DNA from: Rubripirellula reticaptiva
Lineage (GTDB): Bacteria; Planctomycetota; Planctomycetia; Pirellulales; Pirellulaceae
Direction: 5' to 3'
DNA: 64,000 nucleotides
Assembly (NCBI RefSeq): GCF_007860175.1
Contig: NZ_SJPX01000005.1
Coordinates: 434,001-498,000 of the forward strand
Positions 35,845 through 44,952 of the stretch are shown here, one piece after another. The position numbers and the translations under genes were made by a program. Numbering within the stretch: position 1 is the first letter of the stretch; the number at the start of each line of letters is the position of its first letter. Below the pieces are notes generated by a model. That model made no database searches. It saw nothing but the letters and a program-made list of their open reading frames with translations, and was not told where the DNA came from.

Positions 35845-36957
35845 ATGCACTACCAAAGCCGCCCAGTCTCCGCATTCTGCCTAGCCATTGGCCTGTTGGC
35901 CGCCTGCCTGGCACAGACACCGGTTACTGGCCAGAATTTCTTTCCCAAAATTTTGGTCGGAACCCCGACCGACGACTACGAATCGGTGGGCATCGTGGGC
36001 AGTATCACTGGCGGCGGTTTTTGCACGGGCACACTGATCTCATCAACCGACGTGCTGACAGCCGCGCATTGTGCGTTTGAAGTCGAGAGTTCGACGGAGG
36101 GGACGTTTGAAGTCGGTGGTCAGCTCTATCTGACTTCAGCGATTTTCATTCACCCAGACTACAACCCCGTCACCTACGAAAACGACATCGCGATTTTTCG
36201 ATTGTCCGAACCAGTGGCCGACATCGAACCGTCAACCATTTTCCGCGGAACTCCGATCGTCGGTGACTTGTTATCGATCGTTGGCTTCGGCGGAACTGGC
36301 ACAGCGATCGACGGAAACGATGGAACGTTTGGAATCAAACGAGTTGGCATCACGACGATCGACGACGTGACTGCGACCGTGATCGAGTGGCTGTACGACG
36401 ATCCCAGTGAAGCCAACACCGCAAGTGGCGACTCGGGTGGACCGGGATTCCTGTTCGTCGACGGCGAGCCGTTCATCGCATCGATCACGTCGGGCGGATC
36501 AGTCTTCGATTCGACACTTGGTGACGTTGCGTTCAACACTCGAGTCGACGCGTTCGCAGACTGGATTGACATCACCTTGCTGGAAGCGGTTCCGACCGAC
36601 ACGAGCGATCCTGCCCCCAGCGAACCAGACACAAATTCGCCGTCCGATGAGGATGCCGATGAAGACGCCGATCAAGACACCGACGACGCAATGACGGCCT
36701 GTGAAAAATATCTTTCGAAACCGTTTCCGTTTCTCAATTTCCTGATCGATTTCTTAACATCGCTGTTGCAGTCGTTGACCGAGGTGACCGATACGGCAGT
36801 TATCACCGACGTGACGGAGACACCGGACGCCACTGACACAGTGGTCGATGATTCGGATTCGGTTACCGAAACGGTCAGTCAATCGACGCCCCATTCAGCA
36901 ACTCACAAGGTTCGCCGCAATCAACCTCAGCGGAGGGGTCGCAGCGGTGGGCGATAG
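35845..36957 (+). CDS. Secreted trypsin-like serine protease with acidic Thr/Asp-rich tail
   Basis: A 370-residue S1-family protease. A signal peptide (FCLAIGLLAACLAQTPVTG) is followed by the catalytic domain: His75 in LTAAHC, Asp114 in NDIAIFRL and Ser197 in SGDSGGP. Residues about 250-290 form an acidic stretch repeating DEDADEDADQDTDD. A hydrophobic segment (FPFLNFLIDFLTSLLQSL, about 299-316) is followed by a Thr/Val/Asp-rich tail and a basic end (RRNQPQRRGRSGGR). The tail could anchor the enzyme at the surface. A divergent 209-bp gap separates it from the glycosyltransferases. Confidence 0.9.
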   Translation: MHYQSRPVSAFCLAIGLLAACLAQTPVTGQNFFPKILVGTPTDDYESVGIVGSITGGGFCTGTLISSTDVLTAAHCAFEVESSTEGTFEVGGQLYLTSAIFIHPDYNPVTYENDIAIFRLSEPVADIEPSTIFRGTPIVGDLLSIVGFGGTGTAIDGNDGTFGIKRVGITTIDDVTATVIEWLYDDPSEANTASGDSGGPGFLFVDGEPFIASITSGGSVFDSTLGDVAFNTRVDAFADWIDITLLEAVPTDTSDPAPSEPDTNSPSDEDADEDADQDTDDAMTACEKYLSKPFPFLNFLIDFLTSLLQSLTEVTDTAVITDVTETPDATDTVVDDSDSVTETVSQSTPHSATHKVRRNQPQRRGRSGGR

Positions 36958-37168
36958 TTGATTCCCACGCAAGCTCGGCCGAAACAGCGAAAATCGGCTG
37001 AACGATTCCGAGCATCGCCGTAAAAGCCATAAAATCCGACCAAAGCCGACCGCAGACTCGTCAAAACGCTTGCATGCGGAATCAGAATGGTTACGCTTTT
37101 TGCACTTCTCGCCGCAGAACGCAGGTCCGACTGGACCGCCTTTTGACGTTACTTTTCGATAGGAAGAA

Positions 37169-38275
37169 ATGATGGCTCATTTGCGATTGGCTGCCGCTTT
37201 AACGCTCGCGCTTTCGATTTTCGGTTCTCATGCTGATGCCGGTGTCGTGCTGGATTACTCAGACACGACGTTTTTCGACGGATCAAGCACGGTTCGAGTC
37301 AAAGCCAAAGCGGCTCTCGAAGCGGCTGTTGCGGACATCAATGCAGTGATCGACTTCAACCTTGGTGCCATCACCAACGACGTGGTAACGGGAACCAGCG
37401 GCAGCACGACGGCGACGATTGATTTCCGATACGGGTATCGAAATCCAACGACCAATGCGACGGTGGAAGTTCCCAACACGACGATGCCGGCAAACGAATT
37501 TCGCATCTTTGTTGGCATGCGTCCTCTTTCGGGTTCCACCCTCGGCCAGGGCGGCCCCGGCAGCGTTGGCGCGGGTTTTGGCGCGTCCGGTTTCTTCAAC
37601 CCTGGCGAAGCTCAAGCTGCTGTTACCGCCGCCGCAGCCGCATCGGAGCATCGTCGTGGTGATGGCCCGGTCATGGCGACATTATCCGGTACGGTATTCG
37701 GCAGCCCAAACGACTCGGCGTACTCAATTGAGTTTGGTCCGACGATCGGAAACCTTTGGTTTGATGATGACGTTGACAATTTGGGCGGATCGGATGGCGA
37801 TGCGGCGCTTGACAGTTTTTGGCACTTTGACCACACGACCGCCGTCGATGCCGGAAAAAATGATTTCTACTCGGTTGCACTTCACGAAACTCTTCACGCG
37901 CTCGGCGTGGGTGGATCGGAAACTTGGGACAGTTTGGTTACTAACGGCACAGACTGGACCGGCGCCGAAGCGATCGCTGAAATCGGAAGTGGCATCGGCT
38001 TGATCGACGCAGGTGGAGCTCACATCACCGATGGAACGATGAGCTTTCGACTGTCCGACGGAATGGCTCAAGAAGTGGTCATGGACCCGAGCATCTTCAC
38101 GGGGACTCGCAAAAGCTTGACGACGCTCGACGCGGCGTTCCTGCGAGACCTGAACTACACGACGCAAATTACCGCAGTTCCTGAACCCTCGTCGCTGCTT
38201 GCGATGACTTTGGCGGGTGCAGGCACTGGACTATTGCGTCGCCGGAAGCCCAGCCACCGAAAGACTCGTTGCTAG
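37169..38275 (+). CDS. PEP-CTERM protein with HExxH zinc-protease-like motif
   Basis: A 368-residue secreted protein with good ribosome binding (AGGAAG before the ATG). The signal peptide ends near SHADAG. The mid-domain has a zinc-metalloprotease-like helix, FYSVALHETLHALGVGG (His-Glu-x-x-His), of the kind found in PEP-CTERM-associated metalloproteases; the third ligand expected three residues after the Gly is not an obvious His. The C-terminus has VPEPSSLLAMTLAGAGTGLL followed by a long basic tail, RRRKPSHRKTRC, longer than the usual few residues. It should be processed by exosortase. Confidence 0.83.
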   Translation: MMAHLRLAAALTLALSIFGSHADAGVVLDYSDTTFFDGSSTVRVKAKAALEAAVADINAVIDFNLGAITNDVVTGTSGSTTATIDFRYGYRNPTTNATVEVPNTTMPANEFRIFVGMRPLSGSTLGQGGPGSVGAGFGASGFFNPGEAQAAVTAAAAASEHRRGDGPVMATLSGTVFGSPNDSAYSIEFGPTIGNLWFDDDVDNLGGSDGDAALDSFWHFDHTTAVDAGKNDFYSVALHETLHALGVGGSETWDSLVTNGTDWTGAEAIAEIGSGIGLIDAGGAHITDGTMSFRLSDGMAQEVVMDPSIFTGTRKSLTTLDAAFLRDLNYTTQITAVPEPSSLLAMTLAGAGTGLLRRRKPSHRKTRC

Positions 38276-38363
38276 AACGAGCGATAGCACCCGGTTCGCA
38301 CTGCCATCAAGCCGCTATACTACGTCCTGGATCAACTTCGGGACGTCGACGGATGGGTGAAAC

Positions 38364-39515
38364 GTGTTAGTGACCAATTTTGCCAAACGCTACTCTTGGG
38401 CGTTACTGTTCGCGGCAGCAATCGCGGCAACGACGACATCGACCGCCCAAGACAAACCGCAAGCGGAACAAAAGTCAGGTGAAGGATCGATCGCCTATTG
38501 GGTAACCCAACTCGCCAGCGACCACTACCTGCGCCGCGAAACGGCAGCCCAAAAATTAGCGCAAGCCGGTCCTTCTGCGATTCCTGATCTAATTCAGGTG
38601 ATGCAAACTGGCGATCTTGAAGTCGTCGAGCGTGCCAGCAATGTCATCACCGAGATCGCTGTTTCGGGTTCACCCCAGGAAGATGGCGGCGCATGGGACA
38701 AATTGAACGAGTTGAAAAGTGGCACCGTCGGCCGCGTCGCCTCTCGTGCCCAGACTGCGGTTGACGAAATTCGCAAGCACCGATCGGTCCAAGCTCGCAC
38801 CGAATTAAATTCCGCGGGTGTATTTGTCGGAATTGACGAGTTCGTGATTCAAGCGCGAAGCCAACCGAGCTTGATCGTCCAAATCGACGAAAAATGGAAC
38901 GGTGATGTCGAAGCCCTGCAGTGGCTAAAGTGGCTCGACGGTATCCCAAACGCGCGCGTCAAAGGCCCAGCGATTGAGGGTACAGTCCTTGCGCAAATCA
39001 CCAAGGTGCCTGATCTTAAATCGCTCGCCATCGTCGATGGCACCGTGGACGATGAGGTGTTGCAACCACTTTTGGAAATGAATCCGCTAAACGATCTGGA
39101 GTTCCGTTATGTTCGGTTGAACGACGAACAAGCGGAAAAGATCGCGACCATGCCCGTCCGCGTATCCATGAACTTGATGGGAACCGGACTCTCGGCCGAA
39201 AAGGTCGAATCCATGCGTGCTTCGGCGCCTGGGTTAGCCATCGATCATCGCCAAGGCGGCTTTCTTGGTGTCACGTGTCAGGATTCGTTCGACATTTGTG
39301 AAATCAGTAGCGTGATTGCCAAAAGCGCGGCCGAAGATGCAGGGCTGATCCGCGGCGACGTGGTTCTAAAGCTCGACGACACCGTGGTGACGCGGTTCAA
39401 AGATTTGCAGGACGCAATCAACCAGCACATTCCTGGCGATACGGTGAAAGTGACGTTCCAGCGCGCCGAGATCACCAAGGTCGTCGACCTACAATTACGA
39501 CGATTCGAAGACTAA
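38364..39515 (+). CDS. Secreted PDZ-domain protein with HEAT-like N-terminal region
   Basis: A 383-residue protein from a GTG start. A signal peptide (WALLFAAAIAATTTSTAQ) is followed by a helical repeat region (YWVTQLASDHYLRRETAAQKLAQAGPSAIPDLIQVM) typical of HEAT-like repeats in planctomycete proteins. A central domain (about 150-290) resembles leucine-rich-repeat spacing, with LKSLAIVDGTVDDEVLQPLL. The C-terminal PDZ domain (about 295-383) has GGFLGVTCQD and IRGDVVLKLDDTVVTRFKDLQDAI. No protease triad is present. Function unknown. Confidence 0.8.
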   Translation: MLVTNFAKRYSWALLFAAAIAATTTSTAQDKPQAEQKSGEGSIAYWVTQLASDHYLRRETAAQKLAQAGPSAIPDLIQVMQTGDLEVVERASNVITEIAVSGSPQEDGGAWDKLNELKSGTVGRVASRAQTAVDEIRKHRSVQARTELNSAGVFVGIDEFVIQARSQPSLIVQIDEKWNGDVEALQWLKWLDGIPNARVKGPAIEGTVLAQITKVPDLKSLAIVDGTVDDEVLQPLLEMNPLNDLEFRYVRLNDEQAEKIATMPVRVSMNLMGTGLSAEKVESMRASAPGLAIDHRQGGFLGVTCQDSFDICEISSVIAKSAAEDAGLIRGDVVLKLDDTVVTRFKDLQDAINQHIPGDTVKVTFQRAEITKVVDLQLRRFED

Positions 39516-39567
39516 TCGAAATCAAACTCCTTCAACTCTTACCCCACTCGCTAAGACTCACATTTCA

Positions 39568-40731
39568 TTGCTAGATCCCCTGCCCGAGTCGCTTCCTGAT
39601 CACGATCCAAACTGGACGGATACCCGTTGGCGACGTAGCGTCCGGACTGGCCTGCTGAAATGGTTTGCGGCGAATGCACGAACGCTGCCTTGGCGTAGCG
39701 AACCGACACCGTACCGAGTCTGGGTCAGCGAGATCATGTTGCAACAGACTCAGGTTGCGACAGTGCTGCCGTACTTTGATCGTTTCATGCAAACGTTCCC
39801 CAACGTCGCCACACTGGCCGCCGCTGACGAACAATCGCTGATGCAGCACTGGGAGGGACTCGGGTACTATCGTCGCGCGCGATCGATGCACACGGCCGCC
39901 GCCAAAATTGTGGCTGACCACGACGGCGAATTCCCGGAATCGTTCGACGACGTGCTGGCTTTACCTGGGATCGGCCGCTACACGGCCGGCGCGATTCTGT
40001 CGATCTCGCGCGACCAACGTCATCCGATTTTGGAAGGCAACACGGTACGCGTTTTCAGCCGCTGGATTGCGCTGCGGTCACCTGCAACAGCCAAGCCGGC
40101 GAACAAGCTGTTGTGGCAAGTCGCCGAAGCCATGTTGCCCGCCAAACGTTCAAGCGAAACTGCGGGCACGTTCAATCAAGCAGCGATGGAACTGGGTGCT
40201 CTCGTCTGCACTCCCAAGTCACCCAAGTGCAACCAGTGCCCCGTCGCGAAACGCTGCGAGGCAAACACGCTGAATTTGCAGACGGAAATTCCCGGCAAAG
40301 TGACTCAGATCAAATACCAAGACCGCACAGAGTTCGCATTCGTAATTGCCCAGACGGAAAATCAAAAACGCAAATCGGATCCACTCGGCACAAAGTATCT
40401 GGTCCGTCCGATTCCGCCCGGATCACGGTGGGCGGGACTATGGGATTTTCCGCGAACGATCGAGCGTTCGATCGAATCACCCATCGAAGCCGCCGGCGAA
40501 CTGACTGCTGCACTTGGCGAGCCGATCGTACCGGGCGAGCGATTGACGACAATCAAACACGCGGTCACGAAATACCGAATCAAACTGAACGTCCACACTG
40601 CAGATTGGGGACCCACTTCCACCGCGCCGCCGGGGCCGCCACCCGAACCATGGCGGTATGTGACATTAGCCGAAATGGCTAATCTGCCGATGAGTGTGAC
40701 AGGCCGAAAAATCGCCAAGCTGTTGGGTTAG
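39568..40731 (+). CDS. mutY: A/G-specific adenine glycosylase MutY with variant active site
   Basis: A 387-residue base-excision enzyme removing A paired with 8-oxoG. The HhH-GPD core has the catalytic Glu55 (SEIMLQQTQV), the helix-hairpin-helix LPGIGRYTAGAI and the 4Fe-4S Cys214, Cys221, Cys224 and Cys230 (spacing 6-2-5). Residue 156 in PILEGNTVRV is Glu, where E. coli MutY has catalytic Asp138 (ILDGN). The C-terminal NUDIX-like domain has KHAVTKYRI where the FSH-type 8-oxoG recognition loop is expected. It starts with TTG. Confidence 0.93.
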   Translation: MLDPLPESLPDHDPNWTDTRWRRSVRTGLLKWFAANARTLPWRSEPTPYRVWVSEIMLQQTQVATVLPYFDRFMQTFPNVATLAAADEQSLMQHWEGLGYYRRARSMHTAAAKIVADHDGEFPESFDDVLALPGIGRYTAGAILSISRDQRHPILEGNTVRVFSRWIALRSPATAKPANKLLWQVAEAMLPAKRSSETAGTFNQAAMELGALVCTPKSPKCNQCPVAKRCEANTLNLQTEIPGKVTQIKYQDRTEFAFVIAQTENQKRKSDPLGTKYLVRPIPPGSRWAGLWDFPRTIERSIESPIEAAGELTAALGEPIVPGERLTTIKHAVTKYRIKLNVHTADWGPTSTAPPGPPPEPWRYVTLAEMANLPMSVTGRKIAKLLG

Positions 40732-40863
40732 CTCAATTCCAGCAGCCCGATTTTCAATGCGTCGAATCGCCACCATCTTCTCCCAACGACGAAGCTCATC
40801 ACTTGGGTACAATGAGAAGCCCTTCCAACCAATCCTTCCTTGTTTCAGTCGAAGAGTCGATAC

Positions 40864-42156
40864 ATGCTTCAGCGCAAAAAACCTAATTTGAACTCACTGA
40901 TTATGGGCGGCGTTGCCGGTTTGATGATCGGCGGTGCTGGCGCTTACTTGTCAAACAGAACCAATGCCGAATCACTCGAATCGGCCAAGAGTGATTCGGT
41001 AACGTTAGGCGATCCAGAATTGACCTCCGGCATTCCCGGTATCGCACTGTTAACGCAGTCCCAAATCGAAGCCTGGTTGGCCGACGAATCCAATCACCTT
41101 CCGCTGAAGATCACGTTGCCACCGGGTTTGGATGCCGGCTCGGCCAACATCTACATCCCCGACGACAACCCGATGACGCGGGCCAAAATCGAACTGGGCC
41201 GGCAACTCTATTTTGATGAACGACTTTCATCAGACAACACCGTATCGTGTGCGTCATGCCACGACCCGGCACAGGGCTGGGGCGCCGAAATGCCGTTCGG
41301 AGTTGGTGTTCGCGGACAAACCGGCGGGCGCAACTCACCGGTGTCGTTCAATCGAATTCTCAGCAAGGCGCAATTCTGGGACGGTCGCGCCGATTCGCTG
41401 GAAGATCAAGCTGTCGGCCCAATCGCCAACGCAATCGAGATGGGGAATACCCACGATGCCAGCATCAAAACGATCGCAGCCATCCCGGGCTACCAAATCC
41501 AATTCGAAAAGATTTTCGAAGACGGTGTGACGATCGACAACGTCGGCAAGGCATTGGCAACCTTTGAACGGGCGATCGTGACTGGCCCGATGCCCTACGA
41601 CGCGTACGACAAACTTGTCAAGTTTGAAACAACCTTCGCAGACGACCTGGAATACTTGGACGAAGAACCAGAACTGAAAGCGAAGTACGACGCCATCAAG
41701 GCGGACACCGACGCGATGCCGATGAGCGAATCAGCGCAACGTGGCATGAAGCTGTTTGCGGGTAAAGCCAACTGCGCAGCATGTCACGCGGGCGCCAATT
41801 TCACCGACGAACAGTACCACAACCTGGGCGTCGGCATGGAAGCAGCCGAGCCCGACCTCGGTCGTTTTGATCAAACGGGCGAAGACAAAGATCGTGGCGC
41901 CTTCAAGACGCCGACTCTGCGCAACATCGCATTCGTTGCACCGTACATGCACGACGGCAGTCAAGGCACGCTGGAAGAAGTCGTCGAGTGGTACAACAAA
42001 GGCGGGCACAAGAACCCGTATCTAAGCGACAAAATGAAGCCGTTGAACTTGACCGAACAAGAACAGGCCGACTTGATTGCTTTCATGGTCGAAGGACTGA
42101 CCGGCGAATTTCCCTACGTCAGCCAAGCTCGCTTGCCGCAATCACCAGCCAAATGA
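40864..42156 (+). CDS. Di-haem cytochrome c peroxidase, exported
   Basis: A 430-residue CCP/MauG-family protein reducing hydrogen peroxide with electrons from cytochrome c in the periplasm. An N-terminal membrane anchor or signal (SLIMGGVAGLMIGGAGAYLS, about 11-30) precedes two haem c sites: CASCH at 129-133 and CAACH at 304-308. Conserved features are ELGRQLYFDERLS, RNSPVSFN, FWDGRADSLEDQ and TPTLRNIAFVAPYMHDGS. ATG 40864 is chosen over a TTG at 40840. A hairpin lies between it and the convergent BshB1 gene. Confidence 0.95.
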   Translation: MLQRKKPNLNSLIMGGVAGLMIGGAGAYLSNRTNAESLESAKSDSVTLGDPELTSGIPGIALLTQSQIEAWLADESNHLPLKITLPPGLDAGSANIYIPDDNPMTRAKIELGRQLYFDERLSSDNTVSCASCHDPAQGWGAEMPFGVGVRGQTGGRNSPVSFNRILSKAQFWDGRADSLEDQAVGPIANAIEMGNTHDASIKTIAAIPGYQIQFEKIFEDGVTIDNVGKALATFERAIVTGPMPYDAYDKLVKFETTFADDLEYLDEEPELKAKYDAIKADTDAMPMSESAQRGMKLFAGKANCAACHAGANFTDEQYHNLGVGMEAAEPDLGRFDQTGEDKDRGAFKTPTLRNIAFVAPYMHDGSQGTLEEVVEWYNKGGHKNPYLSDKMKPLNLTEQEQADLIAFMVEGLTGEFPYVSQARLPQSPAK

Positions 42157-42186
42157 TCATTCGGCTGACGTCCCGATAGAAACCCT

Positions 42187-42236
42187 GTGGCCGCATCGCG
42201 GCCACCGGCAACTGGTCCGATACGTTGGGCCAGTTG
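42187..42236. terminator. Two hairpins between convergent genes
   Basis: GTGGCCGC (42187-42194) pairs with GCGGCCAC (42198-42205), and CAACTGG (42209-42215) with CCAGTTG (42230-42236). Neither has a T-run, but their place between two converging stops suggests bidirectional termination. Confidence 0.55.
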
Positions 42237-42300
42237 AACACTCTTCTCCAGCAGAGCGACCGGCTGCATACGTTCAGCCGGCAGCGTGCATAACGGCGAC

Positions 42301-43041
42301 TCAGATCAGGTCGCGAATCGACTTCATCGCCAGCGGTTCTTTGGTAGCGAACGGTTCGCCGTATCGGCGATTGATTAGCCGACCCCAGTTGGCTGCTTCG
42401 TGATGCAATTGGTCGATCAACGTCGGCGGCTCGGTCGGTCGACCTTGCACGAACTGGCTTTGGTACGCCTGGATCGAAGCCCGCTTGGCGTCCCAATGGT
42501 CGCTGATGTCGACGATCCAGCTCGGCGTGATCGCCAGTCGCAAGTGAATGCAAAAGTAGTAGTAAACACGTTCCGGATGAAACCGTTCGCCCGGCATCTC
42601 CGTCTTGCTCAGCTTGGCCCAGAAACGTGCCGCTTCGATAAGATCCGTCGCCGCCACATGATCCGGATGAGCATCGTTCCAATACGGCGCAAAGATCCAG
42701 CGTGGACGTAGCATGCGGAAATAGCTGGCGACCAGCTCGCGTGCTTCCAGCGTGTGAACCAGCTTCCGATTTGGTAAACCCGCGTTTCCTCGCCAAGTCA
42801 AATTCAACGCATCGGTGGCAACTTGCGTCTCTTCGCGCCGAATCGTTTCACTGCCGTGAGGCGTCGGTTCACCAGTCGTCAAATCCAACACGCCGACACG
42901 CATCCCTTCGTCGATCATCTTGGCAATCGTACCGCCCATGCCAAGCTCGGCATCATCCGGATGCGGCGCAACGACCAAGATGTCAAGCGGATCCGTTGCA
43001 GGAAGTTCAGCAGGTGGCTGCGTGTAAATCGGAATGGTCAT
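42301..43041 (-). CDS. bshB1: PIG-L-family deacetylase, BshB1-like (bacillithiol biosynthesis)
   Basis: A 246-residue zinc enzyme that would remove the acetyl group from N-acetylglucosaminyl malate. The zinc motif is [15 protein letters not shown], with His27, Asp29 and Asp30. The second ligand region is [15 protein letters not shown]. The order and length match BshB1 rather than general PIG-L members. It is the last gene of a minus-strand run with the inositol phosphatase, AKR and quinone reductase-like genes. bshA and bshC are not in the window, so a bacillithiol pathway is only suggested. Confidence 0.83.
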   Translation of the reverse strand: MTIPIYTQPPAELPATDPLDILVVAPHPDDAELGMGGTIAKMIDEGMRVGVLDLTTGEPTPHGSETIRREETQVATDALNLTWRGNAGLPNRKLVHTLEARELVASYFRMLRPRWIFAPYWNDAHPDHVAATDLIEAARFWAKLSKTEMPGERFHPERVYYYFCIHLRLAITPSWIVDISDHWDAKRASIQAYQSQFVQGRPTEPPTLIDQLHHEAANWGRLINRRYGEPFATKEPLAMKSIRDLI

Positions 43042-43092
43042 AGACGAACAAGTGCCAGGTTACAGAAATCAAATCAGGGAAGAACTTTAAAA

Positions 43093-43905
43093 TCACGAAG
43101 CTGGATGATGCTTCGACGTGATTTCAATCATCGCATCATGCAGCGCTGTGTTACTAGCCACAATGCTTGTCTTAGCAATGTTCAACGCGTCACCTTTTCC
43201 GTCAGTCACCTTGCCGCCAGCCTCGCGCACGATCAATGCACCAGCGGCAAAGTCCCACGGCGAAAGCTGGTATTCAAAGAAGCCGCCGAATTGACCGCAG
43301 GCAACCTGACACAGATCCAGTGAAGCTGTTCCAAACCGACGAATCCCGTGAATGTCATTTTCAAAGAACTCTTCGACCGCATGCAGCGTCGATCGCATCA
43401 TCTCACCGCGATCGTAGTAAAACCCACACCCGATCAGCGATTTTGACAACGTTGTCGCAGCATCCACCGAAATCGGCTCTCCCTCAAAGAACGCTCCGCC
43501 GCCACGGATCGCCATGTACTGTTCGCCGCGAACTGGATTCAATACCGCCCCAACCACGGCTTCACCACGATGATAATAGGCAATAGAAACAGCAAAGTGA
43601 GGCACTCGGTGTGCAAAATTGTTAGTGCCATCGAGCGGATCAATAATCCACAAGTGTTCGGCATCAACGTTGCCGACCTGCTCTTCCTCGCCCAGAATTT
43701 CGTGATCCGGAAACTGGCTCCGCAAGTAAGCTGCGATCGCTTGTTCGGCTTCGACATCCGCATCACTGACCAAGTCATAGGTCTTTCCACCCGACACCGA
43801 TTTGTCACGCATGCTGACACCATCGCGCCAATAACGCATCAAGACGTCGCCGCCGCACTTGGCCGCCGTCGTGGCCGCGCTGATCAGTTCTTGTTCCGTG
43901 TTCAT
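43093..43905 (-). CDS. Inositol monophosphatase family protein
   Basis: A 270-residue Mg-dependent, lithium-sensitive-type phosphatase. The metal site is ILGEEEQ (about 70-76) and IIDPLDGTNNFAHRVPHFAVSIA (DPLDGTNN about 89-96). The substrate-binding C-terminal block is SPWDFAAGALIVREAGG. Possible substrates are inositol phosphate, or 3'-phosphoadenosine-type nucleotides; the DPLDGTxNF motif is shared by both. It starts 17 bp after the AKR stop, so the genes are co-transcribed. Confidence 0.93.
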   Translation of the reverse strand: MNTEQELISAATTAAKCGGDVLMRYWRDGVSMRDKSVSGGKTYDLVSDADVEAEQAIAAYLRSQFPDHEILGEEEQVGNVDAEHLWIIDPLDGTNNFAHRVPHFAVSIAYYHRGEAVVGAVLNPVRGEQYMAIRGGGAFFEGEPISVDAATTLSKSLIGCGFYYDRGEMMRSTLHAVEEFFENDIHGIRRFGTASLDLCQVACGQFGGFFEYQLSPWDFAAGALIVREAGGKVTDGKGDALNIAKTSIVASNTALHDAMIEITSKHHPAS

Positions 43906-43922
43906 GGTCGCAATCGATTCGA

Positions 43923-44906
43923 CTATTCGTAAATGGGAAAGAATGTATTAAACGCGGATTCACAGAAATCGCCCGGATCGTTGAACCGACGATGGCGATC
44001 CAAGTTGGCGATCTGCGTCATTTGATCGCCGGAAAGTTCAAAGTCGAACACAGCTAAGTTCTCTTTCAAACGTTCGACTTTCGATGTCTTTGGCACGACC
44101 GATGTATTTCGCTGGACGCCGAAACGCAACAGCACTTGGCCTGGCGTTCGACCGACCGCACCGGCGATGGCTTTGACGACGTCATGTTCGATCAAAGACT
44201 CACTGGCTTCGGCCATGTTTAATTGAAAATACGACTGTGCCCCGAGCGGCGAAAACGCGGTGACAGCAACGCCGGACTCGTGACAAAACCGTAGCAACTT
44301 TTCCTGAGTCAGGTACGGGTGCATTTCGACTTGCAACACCGACGGCGGAATGTGGGCTTGGTTCTGCAAGTCGCGCAGCAACGACACGCCAAAGTTACAA
44401 ACGCCAATGTCCCTCACCAAACCTTCGCGGACCAAATCTTCCATCGCTCGCCAAGTGTCGACGATCGGAATCGCTTCAGTTTCGACCTTCGGTGCGGCTG
44501 CGTTGGGATCCGCAAACCAACCTGGCGGATAACGTTCGGCGATCGGCACGTATGCCTGAGCGATTGGAAAGTGAATCAAGTACAGATCCAAATAATCAAG
44601 CTGCAAATCGGCAAGCGTTTTCATCAACGCCAAACGCACGTGTTCGGGTTTGTGATGAGTGTTCCACAGCTTACTTGTGATCCACAAGTCTTCGCGGTCA
44701 ACCTTGCCGCTGTTGATGGCGGCCGACAACCCCTGGCCGGTTTCAACTTCGTTACCATAGTCGGCCGCACTATCAAAGTGTCGATAGCCGCACTCGATCG
44801 CTTGGCCCACGACACTTGCCGTGATCTCGTTTTCGATCTTCCAAAGTCCCAGTCCAACCGACGGCATTTCACGTCCGGTCGCTAGCTTGATTGTTTCGTG
44901 ACTCAT
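43923..44906 (-). CDS. Aldo/keto reductase resembling fungal xylose reductase (AKR2 type)
   Basis: A 327-residue NAD(P)H-dependent (beta/alpha)8 barrel reductase. The catalytic tetrad is Asp45, Tyr50, Lys79 and His112 (FDSAADYGNE; TSKLWN; LIHFPI). The cofactor site is VVPKTSKVERL and the C-terminus RFNDPGDF. The long loop with YVPIAERYPPGWF and the HPYLTQEKLL block match fungal xylose reductases much better than typical bacterial AKRs. Likely substrate: aldose or another sugar aldehyde. It starts 46 bp after the quinone reductase-like gene. Confidence 0.88.
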   Translation of the reverse strand: MSHETIKLATGREMPSVGLGLWKIENEITASVVGQAIECGYRHFDSAADYGNEVETGQGLSAAINSGKVDREDLWITSKLWNTHHKPEHVRLALMKTLADLQLDYLDLYLIHFPIAQAYVPIAERYPPGWFADPNAAAPKVETEAIPIVDTWRAMEDLVREGLVRDIGVCNFGVSLLRDLQNQAHIPPSVLQVEMHPYLTQEKLLRFCHESGVAVTAFSPLGAQSYFQLNMAEASESLIEHDVVKAIAGAVGRTPGQVLLRFGVQRNTSVVPKTSKVERLKENLAVFDFELSGDQMTQIANLDRHRRFNDPGDFCESAFNTFFPIYE

Positions 44907-44952
44907 GATGTTGTTCTTCCAATTGAGAGGTGGTGGGCAACGTCGTTGATCT

